From contig JAJFKT010000035.1 of assembly GCA_021773075.1 (NCBI GenBank), positions 1 to 64,000 on the forward strand: a stretch of 64,000 nucleotides of DNA, written 5' to 3'. Below, piece after piece: positions 25,795-34,448 of this stretch (its first letter is position 1; every line of letters starts with the position of its first letter). The notes beneath the pieces are model-generated. The model saw nothing but the letters and a program-made list of their open reading frames with translations. It was not told the origin of the DNA and searched no databases. This stretch comes from Woeseiaceae bacterium (GTDB lineage Bacteria > Pseudomonadota > Gammaproteobacteria > Steroidobacterales > Woeseiaceae). The position numbers were made by a program, and so were the translations under genes.

Positions 25795-26792
25795 TGCGGT
25801 TTGATGACGAACCGCTGATTACGGGTGAGGCGCTGCCGATACGGCCGGGCCACGTTTCTCCGGGCCGCCTCGAGCGTGTGCTGCGTGCCGGTGCATTTGC
25901 GGTGACGGCAGAGATCGCGCCTCCTGACTCGGCAGATCCGCACGAGGTCTACGAGCGGGCTGCGTTATTCGACGGCTATGTTGATGCGATCAATGCAACG
26001 GATGGGTCCGGCGCGCACTGCCACATGTCCAGCGTCGGTATGTGTTCACTGCTGACGCGGCGCGGCTACGCCATGGTCATGCAAGTGTCGGCACGCGACC
26101 GCAATCGCATCGCGATTCAGGGTGATGTGCTCGGTGCATCCGCGATGGGCGTCTCGAACATCCTGTGTCTGACGGGCGACAGCATAGAGGTTGGTGATCA
26201 CCCGGAAGCCAAACCAGTGTTCGATGTTGACTGCATGTCGATGCTGAACATCGTTCGTACGATGCGCGACGAAAAGCGCTTCCTGAGTGGCCGGAAACTG
26301 ACCAGCCCACCACAGGTTTTTCTTGGTGCCGCTGCGAATCCGTTCGGGCCGCCTTTGGATTACCGGCCGCACCGACTCGCAAAGAAAATCGACGCAGGTG
26401 CACAGTTTGTGCAGACACAGTATTGCTTCGACGTTGAGTTGTTCAAAAGCTATATGCAGGTTGTTCGAGACAACGGTTCCCATGAGCAAGCGTTCATTCT
26501 TCCCGGCGTCGGGCCGCTCGCGTCGGCAAGGTCGGCGGAATGGATGCGTAGCAACGTACCCGGTGTGCATATACCGAACCGTATAATTGATCGGCTCAGA
26601 GGCACCGCGGATCAGGCCGCAGAGGGGGTCAGCGTTTGCGTCGACATGATCAATGAACTACAGGAGATCGAGGGCGTTCATGGCGTCCACATCATGGCGT
26701 TTCGCCAGGAACACCGCGTCGCGGAGATTGTCGAGCGCTCGGGAGTCCTCGGTGATCGTGTGCCATGGCATCCTGACCTTAACAGGCCCTAG
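25794..26792 (+). CDS. metF: Methylenetetrahydrofolate reductase (MetF-like)
   Basis: A flavin TIM-barrel enzyme interconverting 5-methyl- and 5,10-methylene-THF, 332 aa. Typical segments are FAVTAEIAPPDSADP, NATDGSG, NILCLTGD, GAAANPFGPP, GAQFVQTQYCFDV and FILPGVGPL. The start ATG shares one base with the stop of the MetV-like gene. In this operon the enzyme probably runs in the oxidative direction, turning methyl-THF from corrinoid demethylation into methylene-THF for the C1 pool. It is unlike housekeeping MetF in having a separate Cys-rich partner. Confidence 0.9.
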   Translation: MRFDDEPLITGEALPIRPGHVSPGRLERVLRAGAFAVTAEIAPPDSADPHEVYERAALFDGYVDAINATDGSGAHCHMSSVGMCSLLTRRGYAMVMQVSARDRNRIAIQGDVLGASAMGVSNILCLTGDSIEVGDHPEAKPVFDVDCMSMLNIVRTMRDEKRFLSGRKLTSPPQVFLGAAANPFGPPLDYRPHRLAKKIDAGAQFVQTQYCFDVELFKSYMQVVRDNGSHEQAFILPGVGPLASARSAEWMRSNVPGVHIPNRIIDRLRGTADQAAEGVSVCVDMINELQEIEGVHGVHIMAFRQEHRVAEIVERSGVLGDRVPWHPDLNRP

Positions 26793-26826
26793 CAGGCGCC
26801 ACGAGCGCCACATTGGAGAACGTGAA

Positions 26827-27726
26827 GTGACGGAAACATTAATCAGCTCGGCGAGCAGGGAAGTTCGCATCGGATTTGATCATCCGTTTATCATCATCGG
26901 CGAACGCATTAATCCCACCGGCAGAAAAATCCTGGCGGAAGAAATGAAAAACGGTGACTACAGTCGAGTCGAAGCCGATGCGATTGCCCAGGTGGAGGCA
27001 GGGGCGCATATGCTCGACGTCAATGCCGGCATTCCGCTCGCGGATGAACCCGCGATCCTTGCTGCAGCGATCAAACTGGTGCAGTCGGTCACGGACGTAC
27101 CGTTGTCAATCGACTCATCGATTGTCGCGGCACTCGAGTCGGGTTTGTCCGTCTATCAGGGCAAGGCACTCGTAAATTCGGTGACAGGCGAAGAAGAATG
27201 CCTTGAAGCTGTATTGCCGCTGGTCAAAAAACACGGCGCGGCTGTTGTTGCTATCTCGAACGACGAAACGGGCATTTCGGAAGACCCGGACGTGCGCTTC
27301 GATGTCGCCAGGAAAATCGTTGAGCGTGCTGCAGATTTCGGTATACCGCGCGAAGATGTCATCGTCGACCCACTGGTCATGCCGATTGGCGCAATCAACT
27401 CGGCGGGCCTGCAGGTAATGCACATCGTCAGGCGGCTGCGCGATGAACTCAAGGTAAATACGACCTGCGGCGCCTCGAACGTCAGTTTTGGATTACCGAA
27501 TCGGAACGGTATCAACAGCGCGTTTCTGACCATGGCGATCGGTGCTGGCCTGACGTCCGCTATCACGAGCCCCCTGCACGCGGAAGTCATGCAGGCCGTC
27601 ATGGGCGCCAATGTCATGATGGGGCATGATCCAAACTGTGCGAACTGGATAAAGAGCTACCGCGAACCCATTGCAGAGGGCAAAGAGGGCGCGCGCGGGG
27701 GGCGCAAACGGCGACGCCGAACATGA
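26827..27726 (+). CDS. Methyl-corrinoid:THF methyltransferase (MtgA/MtvA-like)
   Basis: A 299 aa pterin-binding TIM barrel of the dihydropteroate-synthase/MetH type. GTG start with GGAGAA 8 nt upstream. Motifs: IIIGERINPTGR at the N-terminus, AHMLDVNAGIP, PLSIDSS, ALVNSVTGEEE, and TTCGASNVSFGLPNRNGINSAF. These residues bind folate in the family. It moves the methyl group from the corrinoid protein to THF. The C-terminus ends in a strongly basic tail (GARGGRKRRRRT), not usual for the family. The activator gene starts 7 bp downstream. Confidence 0.92.
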   Translation: MTETLISSASREVRIGFDHPFIIIGERINPTGRKILAEEMKNGDYSRVEADAIAQVEAGAHMLDVNAGIPLADEPAILAAAIKLVQSVTDVPLSIDSSIVAALESGLSVYQGKALVNSVTGEEECLEAVLPLVKKHGAAVVAISNDETGISEDPDVRFDVARKIVERAADFGIPREDVIVDPLVMPIGAINSAGLQVMHIVRRLRDELKVNTTCGASNVSFGLPNRNGINSAFLTMAIGAGLTSAITSPLHAEVMQAVMGANVMMGHDPNCANWIKSYREPIAEGKEGARGGRKRRRRT

Positions 27727-27733
27727 GGGACAA

Positions 27734-29749
27734 ATGACAAGGAAGGACGCAAAGATCGTGTTCGCGCCCTCGGGGCATCGTGGTCATTTCCCCCACGGCA
27801 CGGCTTTGCTGGATGCCGCGCGCAGTCTGGGTGTGGATGTCGACTCGGTCTGCGGTGGCCGTGGACTGTGCGGGCGCTGCCAGATCAATTGTGCCGAGGG
27901 TGAGTTCAGCAAACACGCGATTACCTCGGCGGCGAGCCACCTGTCAGCGCCCGGTGAGGTGGAAAAACGATATGACGAGCGTCGAAAGTTTCTGGCAAAA
28001 GGTCGGCGACTGAGTTGTCAGGCGCTGATTCAGGGGGATCTCGTTATCGATGTTCCGGCCGAGAGCCAGATGCATCGGCAGCTTGTGCGCAAGAGCGCCG
28101 AGCATCGCGACATCGAGCTCGATACCAGTGTGCACCTTTACTACGTTGAGGTGCAGCAGCCCAGCCTGGACGAGCCCTCTGGCGACCTGCAGCGTTTGCT
28201 GCAGGCACTGTCCTCGGAGTGGCAGCTACAGGACCTGGATATCGACCCGGTGATTCTACCGGGCCTGCAAGAGACGCTCCGTGACGACAATTGGCGTATC
28301 ACAGTAGCCGTGCACAAGCGCTCACGCATAATCGCCGTTTGGCCCGGCTTCAAGCGCGATGCCTTTGGACTCGCAATCGATATCGGGTCGACGACGATTG
28401 CCGCACATCTTTGCGACCTGTCCAGTGGCGCTGTCGTCGCAACCGGCGGCATCATGAATCCGCAGATACGATTCGGTGAAGACCTTATGAGCCGCGTTTC
28501 CTACGTGATGATGCATCCCGAAGGTGTTGGCGAACTAACCGCGACGGTCCGCGCAGGGATTAACGATCTTGTCTCTGAGGTTGTCGGCCAGGCAGGTATC
28601 GAAGCCAGCGACATTCTCGATGTCGCTGTAGCCGGCAATCCGATCATGCATCACCTGTTTCTGGGCCTGAGCCCGCTCGAACTCGGTGGCGCGCCATTTG
28701 CGCTGAGCACGGATTCCGCCCTGGACCTCAAGGCACGTGACCTCGATCTTGCAATCAATGCCGGCGCGGTCGTTTACGTGCTGCCCTGCATCGCGGGCCA
28801 TGTTGGTGCCGATGCTGCCGCGATGATTTTGGCTGAAGAGCCGCACCGGCTGGACGAAGTGTCGCTCGTTGTGGATGTTGGCACCAATGCTGAAATCGTG
28901 CTCGGTAATCGCGACCATCTTCTGGCCTGCTCGAGTCCAACCGGTCCAGCGTTCGAGGGCGCCCAGATCAGTTGTGGCCAGCGCGCTGCGCCCGGTGCGA
29001 TCGAACGTGTGCGTATTGATCCGGATTCCCTGCAAGTGCGATTCAGTGTGATCGGCTCGGAGCTGTGGTCCGATGAGCCCGGTTTTGACGAGTCTATACG
29101 CGCGTTTGGCGTTACCGGCATCTGCGGTTCGGGAATCATCGAGGCCGTCGCCGAAATGTATCTTTGCCGTGTCATTAGCGAGGACGGCGTCGTCAATGGT
29201 CAGTTGGCTGACAGAACAACGCGACTAGTGCCCGAGGATCGCACCTGGTCTTTTGTGCTGCATGAGGGCAACCCGATGATTTCGGTTACACAAAACGATG
29301 TGCGTCAAATTCAGCTGGCCAAAGCCGCGCTGTATGCCGGCGCCAAACTGCTCATGGATCGAGCCGGCGTCACGAAAGTGGACCGCATTCGGCTGGCCGG
29401 TGCTTTTGGCAGCCACATCGACACACGCTACGCGATGGTGCTGGGCCTGATTCCGGATTGTGAGCTCGACAAGGTGGAGTCGGCTGGCAACGCCGCTGGC
29501 ACCGGCGCAAGAATTGCCTTGCTGAACGCTGAGGCACGGCGCGAAATCGAACGGGTTGTACGAGATATTGACAAGCTCGAGACGGCGGTCGAGGCCAAAT
29601 TTCAAGACTATTTCGTCGACGCGATGGCCATACCGCACAAGCAAGACAGTTTTCCCAATCTATTCTCGGTTGTGACGAGGCCGCCGCCTGCCGCGGCACA
29701 GGATCAACAGGACAAGCGGCGTTCGCGTCGCCGCCAGCGAGTGTTGTGA
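27734..29749 (+). CDS. RACo-type reductive activator of corrinoid proteins
   Basis: An ATP-dependent activator that reduces Co(II) back to Co(I) after accidental oxidation. About 671 aa. An N-terminal [2Fe-2S] ferredoxin domain has Cys40, Cys46, Cys49 (VCGGRGLCGRC) and Cys95 (LSCQA). A linker domain follows, then the ASKHA ATPase/DUF4445 region starting GLAIDIGSTTIAAHL with further nucleotide motifs VVDVGTNAEIVL and LAGAFGSHID. The ATG at 27734 has GAGGGAC upstream. The C-terminus is basic (RRSRRRQRVL), as in the preceding protein. Its presence shows that a Co(I)-dependent system operates in this cell. Confidence 0.92.
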   Translation: MTRKDAKIVFAPSGHRGHFPHGTALLDAARSLGVDVDSVCGGRGLCGRCQINCAEGEFSKHAITSAASHLSAPGEVEKRYDERRKFLAKGRRLSCQALIQGDLVIDVPAESQMHRQLVRKSAEHRDIELDTSVHLYYVEVQQPSLDEPSGDLQRLLQALSSEWQLQDLDIDPVILPGLQETLRDDNWRITVAVHKRSRIIAVWPGFKRDAFGLAIDIGSTTIAAHLCDLSSGAVVATGGIMNPQIRFGEDLMSRVSYVMMHPEGVGELTATVRAGINDLVSEVVGQAGIEASDILDVAVAGNPIMHHLFLGLSPLELGGAPFALSTDSALDLKARDLDLAINAGAVVYVLPCIAGHVGADAAAMILAEEPHRLDEVSLVVDVGTNAEIVLGNRDHLLACSSPTGPAFEGAQISCGQRAAPGAIERVRIDPDSLQVRFSVIGSELWSDEPGFDESIRAFGVTGICGSGIIEAVAEMYLCRVISEDGVVNGQLADRTTRLVPEDRTWSFVLHEGNPMISVTQNDVRQIQLAKAALYAGAKLLMDRAGVTKVDRIRLAGAFGSHIDTRYAMVLGLIPDCELDKVESAGNAAGTGARIALLNAEARREIERVVRDIDKLETAVEAKFQDYFVDAMAIPHKQDSFPNLFSVVTRPPPAAAQDQQDKRRSRRRQRVL

Positions 29750-29755
29750 CGAGCG

Positions 29756-30856
29756 ATGTCGGTTACAGGAACAGAAGTGATGCAACGGGCGGACGCAATC
29801 GAAATCGTCTGGCCCGACGGGACACAGAATTCTCTGCCCTACCTCTGGCTTCGAGATAACTGCAGCTGCGGCGACTGCCGGGTCGAGCAGACGAGTGAGA
29901 AGAAATTCATGCTGACGAGCGTATCGGCAGACATAGAGCCGGTCGACGTACGCCTGGTTAACGATACACTTAGAATGGCTTGGCCGGATGGGCATACGAC
30001 CTGCTACGCTGGCAGCGAGTTGCGCGCTTTTGCGCACGACGACAGTCTGGACTGGACGCCCTGGCAAGCTGGTTATTTGCCGCAACGCATCGACTATCGC
30101 GCCTTCCTGGATGACGATTCGATAGCCGCTGGGGCAATTCGGGAATTCCTGGATTGCGGCGCGATAATTTTGCAACACGCGCCCAGCGATCCCGGTACGC
30201 TGGAGGAGATGGCGCCGAGGCTCGGGCCTGTTCACGAAGTGCTGTTTGACCGAATCCACAATGTCGAGGTCGATCCGTCTGGTTACAACGTGGCGCACAC
30301 CGCGTTACCGTTACCGCCGCACACTGACTTCGCCAGCTACTCCTGGCCACCGAGTGTGCAGGCCCTGCACATGCTGGTGAACGAGGCGCCGGGTGGCGAG
30401 ACCGTCATCGTCGACGGGTGGAATGTGCTCAGGGTGTTACGAGCTGCGCGTCCGGACTTTTTTGATCTGCTGTGCACAACTCCGGTGCCATTTCGCATGT
30501 TCGACGCAGACAATGAGACCGCCACGGTTGCGCCGATGGTACGGTGCGACGTGCATGGAAACATAGCGGCCTTTCGCTTTTCGAATCAGCTGATGCAGGC
30601 GGTGGACCCGAGCCGTCCGAAAATTGCCAGGTTTTATCGCGCCTACCATGAGCTTTGTCGGCGCATCACCGAGCCGTCGGCCAGAGTGACGTTTCGGCTC
30701 GCGGGCGGCGAGGTGCTGGTGGTTGCCAATCACCGCGTGCTGCACGGGCGTGATGCATTCCACGCAACCGGCAGACGGCATTTGCAGGACACGTATTTCG
30801 AGCTCGACAATGTTCGAAATCATCTGGTCGTACTGCACCGCAAGGGAGCCATATGA
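29756..30856 (+). CDS. Fe(II)/2OG dioxygenase, gamma-butyrobetaine-hydroxylase-like
   Basis: The 366 aa product has the N-terminal zinc-type domain of the GBBH family (WLRDNCSCGDC, Cys36/38/41) and a TauD/TfdA double-stranded beta-helix with iron ligands H189-x-D191 (PPHTDFASY) and His330 (NHRVLHGRDAF), and Arg340 for 2-oxoglutarate. Family substrates carry a trimethylammonium group: gamma-butyrobetaine, trimethyllysine, or 2-trimethylaminoethylphosphonate (TmpA). It is followed 1 bp later by an HD-domain gene with a di-iron ligand set, the same order of enzymes as in the TmpA/TmpB pathway, so a phosphonate substrate is a serious alternative to gamma-butyrobetaine. Confidence 0.9.
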   Translation: MSVTGTEVMQRADAIEIVWPDGTQNSLPYLWLRDNCSCGDCRVEQTSEKKFMLTSVSADIEPVDVRLVNDTLRMAWPDGHTTCYAGSELRAFAHDDSLDWTPWQAGYLPQRIDYRAFLDDDSIAAGAIREFLDCGAIILQHAPSDPGTLEEMAPRLGPVHEVLFDRIHNVEVDPSGYNVAHTALPLPPHTDFASYSWPPSVQALHMLVNEAPGGETVIVDGWNVLRVLRAARPDFFDLLCTTPVPFRMFDADNETATVAPMVRCDVHGNIAAFRFSNQLMQAVDPSRPKIARFYRAYHELCRRITEPSARVTFRLAGGEVLVVANHRVLHGRDAFHATGRRHLQDTYFELDNVRNHLVVLHRKGAI

Positions 30857-30857
30857 C

Positions 30858-31415
30858 ATGCACAAAAAAGTTGCTTTCACGGCGATGGAGCACGGCACGC
30901 AGGCGGACTATGAACTGGTGTTCGCCCACGACGCCGCAAACGCGACGCGACAGGCGGATCGCGTTCTGGGCTGGTTGCGGCAGATGGACGGCGATTCGCC
31001 GTACCGGATAAGTCGCCTCGATCATTGCCTGCAAACCGCGACACGGGCGGAACGGGACGGCGCCGATGACGAGACCGTTGCCTGCGCGTTATTGCACGAC
31101 ATTGGTGACATTCTGGCGCCGGCGAATCATTCGCAAATTGCAGCGGCTTTGCTCGCCCCCTACGTCAGTGAGAAGAATCGCTGGATCGTCTCACATCACG
31201 GGCTGTTTCAAGGCTACTATTGGTTTGAGTCTTACGGACTGGACCCGAACGCGCGCGATCGTCTGAAAGATCACGAGTATTACGATGCCTGCGTCGAATT
31301 CTGCGCGCGTTGGGACCAGGTGTCATTTGATCCGGATTACGACTCGCACCCGCTGGAGTACTATGAACCCATCGTCAGGGCGTTGTTTGCAATGGAACCT
31401 AAATCCTTCTTTTGA
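30858..31415 (+). CDS. HD-domain protein, candidate di-iron oxygenase
   Basis: A 185 aa HD-fold protein starting MHKKVAFTAMEHG, 1 bp after the dioxygenase stop. It has the six-ligand pattern of mixed-valence di-iron oxygenases such as PhnZ and TmpB: His56 (LDHCLQT), His80-Asp81 (LLHDIGD), His91 (NHSQ), His113 or His114 (SHHG) and Asp153 (RWDQ). In PhnZ a Tyr and Glu lie 10 and 7 residues before the first His; here those places are Asp46 and Tyr49, so the known gate is not conserved. It could be an oxygenase acting on the dioxygenase product, or a phosphohydrolase. Confidence 0.8.
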   Translation: MHKKVAFTAMEHGTQADYELVFAHDAANATRQADRVLGWLRQMDGDSPYRISRLDHCLQTATRAERDGADDETVACALLHDIGDILAPANHSQIAAALLAPYVSEKNRWIVSHHGLFQGYYWFESYGLDPNARDRLKDHEYYDACVEFCARWDQVSFDPDYDSHPLEYYEPIVRALFAMEPKSFF

Positions 31416-31515
31416 CGCCTGGCGTTCATGGGCTGGTGTCGAGATCGATTTCCCGACATGACGCAAATCCGACACCTGAGGTCGCTTTCGAGCTAATGAC
31501 CCCGGGCCGGCTAAT

Positions 31516-31528
31516 CTAGACTGGCGCA
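31516..31528. promoter_or_regulatory. Motif CTAGACTGGCGCA before the dimethylglycine operon
   Basis: Found in the 164-bp gap upstream of the dimethylglycine dehydrogenase gene. The same 13-mer with one change occurs in inverted orientation at 39647-39659, upstream of the AraC-type regulator. It may be a shared operator; it could also serve as a -10-like element. Confidence 0.35.
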
Positions 31529-31579
31529 TTGATTCGCCCGCGTGAGTCACAGTGAGCTAATGCAGCAGGAAAAAAGTGC

Positions 31580-34036
31580 ATGAAAACCGAGGCAAGAGTT
31601 GCAGTCATTGGTGGCGGAGTCGTCGGCGTTAGCGCGCTGTATCATCTCGCGAAGAAAGGCTGGGGCGACGATGTGGTGTTGCTTGAAAAAGCAGAATTGA
31701 CGTCGGGGTCGACCTGGCACGCTGCCGGCTTGTTGCCGCTGTTTAACATGAGCTACAGCGTCGGTCAGATTCACAAATACTCGGTGAATCTTTACCACGA
31801 GCTCGAAGCAGAAACCGGACAGTCCGTTGGCTTCAAGACGGTAGGGAATATTCGTCTGGCCATGAATGAGGACCGCATGGACGAGTACTATCAATATGCG
31901 GCGACCGCCAGGACGATTGGCGTCAATGTCGAATTTCTGACGCCTGAGGAGATCCGGAAGATCTGGCCGCTTTGCACTATCGACGGTCTCGTCGGCGGCA
32001 TGATGCATCCCGATGACGGCTATATCCAGCCCGCGGACCTGACCCAGGCGTTTGCCAAAGGCGCGCGGGCACGAGGCGCGAAAATTTATCGAAATACGGC
32101 CGTAATTGGTATCGAACAGGCGGCGTCGGGCGCGTGGATTGTCAAGACCGACAAAGGTGACATCCGCTGCGAGCATGTTATCTCCGCAACCGGCAATTAC
32201 GCCCGTCAAACCGGCGCAATGGTGGGACTCGATATTCCCGTCATCCCGGTCGAACATCAGTTTATCGTTACCGAGCCGCATCCGGAGTTGCAGAAACGCA
32301 AGGCCGATGGCCTGCCCGAAATGGCGGTGCTACGGGAATCGGACGGTGCATGGTACATGCGTGAAGAGAACAACGGCTTCATCCTCGGGCCTTACGAAAA
32401 AGGCGCGCCGTGTTGTTATGTCGATGGCCCGGATCCGCGCGCCGAATACGAACTGTTTCAGGAAGATCTCGAGCGACTCGAACCGCACATCGAGGCAGCG
32501 ATCAACCGGGTACCGGCCTTTGGCGAGGTCGGTATCAAACAGGTTTACAATGGTGCGATCGCGTACACGCCGGACGGCAACCCGATTATCGGTCCGGCCT
32601 GGGACATCGACAATTTCTGGCTCAACGAGGGCCATAGCTTTGGTATTACGGCTGCCGGGGGCGCGGGCTGGCAGTTGGCCGAATGGATTGTCGACGGTGA
32701 GCCGACCATTGACATGCTCGGCGTCGAGCCGCGGCGCTTCGGTGACTATGCCACCAAGAGCTACCTGCTCGAAAAAAACGAAGAGGCTTACGCAAACGTG
32801 TTTTCCGTTCACTTCCCGGACGAAGAACGGGCCGCCGGCCGCCCACTGCGAACGGCACCGTGCTATGGGCGCATGCAGGCGAGGGGTGCGGTGTTTGGGC
32901 AGAAATTTGGTTGGGAGCGTCCGAACTTCTTCGCCACTGAGGGCATGGCGCAGGAAGACGACTGGTCGTTCCGACGCTCAAAGTGGTTTGCGGCAATCGG
33001 ACGCGAAATCGACAACGTTACGAACAAAGTCGGTTTGCTGGATATGACCGCATTTGCGAAGTGCCGTGTCTCCGGTCCGGGCGCCGACAAGTTTCTCGAC
33101 TACTTCGTCGCCAATAGTTTGCCGACAAAAGTCGGCGGCATTGCCTTGAGTCATGCGTTGAACAAGAACGGTGGCATTCACTCGGAGTTTACGATCCGGC
33201 GTGAATCAGCAGATTCCTTTTACCTGGTATCCGCCGGTGCCTTGCAACGGCTGGATCACGATTACCTGCAGAAGCACATGCCAACTGATGGTTCTGTGGT
33301 GTTTACGCAGCTTACGGGGAGCACCGGCGTGCTGGTGCTCGCGGGGCCCAGGTCACGTCAGTTGTTGCAACGCGTGTCCGACGCCGATTTGTCCAACGAG
33401 GCGTTCCGCTGGCTGACGGCGCAGGACATTCGAGTGGGCGCGGCACCGGTCAACGCGATGCGCGTCAACTACGTTGGCGAACTCGGCTGGGAGTTGCATC
33501 ACCCCATCGAGTATCAGAATCACATTTTCGACGCATTGTTTGCGGCTGGCGAAGACCTGGGATTGAAGCCATTTGGTATTCGTGCCATGGACTCGATGCG
33601 AATCGAAAAGTCCTACCGTATGGTGGGTACGGAACTGTCGATCGAATATTCGGCCTATGAATCGGCCATGGACCGTTTCGTGAAAATGGACAAAGGTGAT
33701 TTCCTGGGGCGGGATGCATTGCTCGCCTGGCAGGAGCGAGGCATCGATAATCTGTTGGTGACACTTGAGGTCGCGGATGTTGTGGATGCCGATGCACTTG
33801 GCAATAATGCGTTGACGAAAAATGGCGAGGTTATCGGTCGTGCAACCGGCGGAGGCCACGGTTTTCGGGTCGGTAAATCGCTGGCGCTTGGTATGGTGAA
33901 ACCCGCCTGTGCAGAACCGGGCACGACATTGGAGATAGAGATTCTCGGCAAGAGCTACCCGGCGACGGTTGTGCCGGATAGCCCGTTCGATACCAAGCAG
34001 GAGCGCCTGAGAGATGTCAACGGAGCCAATGACTAA
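31580..34036 (+). CDS. Dimethylglycine dehydrogenase (FAD/GcvT type)
   Basis: Demethylates dimethylglycine to sarcosine, passing the methyl group to THF. The 818 aa protein has an N-terminal FAD domain (VAVIGGGVVGVSAL, residues 7-20), His47 in STWHAAGLL, the place of covalent flavin attachment in this family, and a C-terminal GcvT-like folate-binding half from about residue 430 (KVGLLDMTAFAKCRVSG, GIRAMDSMRIEKSYRM). This is the mammalian-type enzyme and not the two-subunit DgcAB type. Sarcosine dehydrogenase has the same architecture; the separate sarcosine oxidase downstream favours dimethylglycine. The gene starts a new operon. Confidence 0.88.
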   Translation: MKTEARVAVIGGGVVGVSALYHLAKKGWGDDVVLLEKAELTSGSTWHAAGLLPLFNMSYSVGQIHKYSVNLYHELEAETGQSVGFKTVGNIRLAMNEDRMDEYYQYAATARTIGVNVEFLTPEEIRKIWPLCTIDGLVGGMMHPDDGYIQPADLTQAFAKGARARGAKIYRNTAVIGIEQAASGAWIVKTDKGDIRCEHVISATGNYARQTGAMVGLDIPVIPVEHQFIVTEPHPELQKRKADGLPEMAVLRESDGAWYMREENNGFILGPYEKGAPCCYVDGPDPRAEYELFQEDLERLEPHIEAAINRVPAFGEVGIKQVYNGAIAYTPDGNPIIGPAWDIDNFWLNEGHSFGITAAGGAGWQLAEWIVDGEPTIDMLGVEPRRFGDYATKSYLLEKNEEAYANVFSVHFPDEERAAGRPLRTAPCYGRMQARGAVFGQKFGWERPNFFATEGMAQEDDWSFRRSKWFAAIGREIDNVTNKVGLLDMTAFAKCRVSGPGADKFLDYFVANSLPTKVGGIALSHALNKNGGIHSEFTIRRESADSFYLVSAGALQRLDHDYLQKHMPTDGSVVFTQLTGSTGVLVLAGPRSRQLLQRVSDADLSNEAFRWLTAQDIRVGAAPVNAMRVNYVGELGWELHHPIEYQNHIFDALFAAGEDLGLKPFGIRAMDSMRIEKSYRMVGTELSIEYSAYESAMDRFVKMDKGDFLGRDALLAWQERGIDNLLVTLEVADVVDADALGNNALTKNGEVIGRATGGGHGFRVGKSLALGMVKPACAEPGTTLEIEILGKSYPATVVPDSPFDTKQERLRDVNGAND

Positions 34037-34448
34037 AGCTACGGGCGGCTGCCTGTGCGGTGCCGTTCGTTACGAAGTGCGGGGTGAACTGCGCCCGGTC
34101 GTCTATTGCCATTGTGCGCAGTGTCGCAAGACCAGCGGCAATTACGTTGCCGCGACGGCGTGTGACGCCGACGATCTGATTATGCTGGCCGACACTGCGC
34201 TGCAGTGGTATGCATCGTCGCCGCAGGCTGAGCGCGGCTTTTGCCGTGACTGCGGCTCCAACCTTTTTTGGCGTGCGACTGATCGAAAGCAAGTGTCGAT
34301 CATGGCCGGAGCCATTGATACGCCGACCGGGCTCAAGGGCATTGCACATATCTTCGTGGGGAACGCATCGGACTATCTGACGATTGGCGACGGACTGCCG
34401 CAGCACCAACGCCGGGGCCCGGTCGAGCTGACAGTCGACACGGAATGA
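34014..34448 (+). CDS. GFA-family (glutathione-dependent formaldehyde-activating) protein
   Basis: A 144 aa zinc-binding protein with the GFA Cys pattern: [22 protein letters not shown] and [11 protein letters not shown]. The family was named for spontaneous adduct formation between formaldehyde and glutathione; many members have other, unknown roles. It overlaps the dimethylglycine dehydrogenase gene by 23 bp and soxB by 4 bp (ATGA), so it is firmly part of this operon, and capture of formaldehyde released by uncoupled demethylation is a sensible inference. An alternative ATG lies at 34029. Confidence 0.88.
   Translation: MSTEPMTKATGGCLCGAVRYEVRGELRPVVYCHCAQCRKTSGNYVAATACDADDLIMLADTALQWYASSPQAERGFCRDCGSNLFWRATDRKQVSIMAGAIDTPTGLKGIAHIFVGNASDYLTIGDGLPQHQRRGPVELTVDTE

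Noticed and set aside
32106..33047. 313-codon plus-strand frame inside dimethylglycine dehydrogenase
   Set aside because: Out-of-frame shadow rich in Arg and Ser; the dehydrogenase domains cover the whole region.
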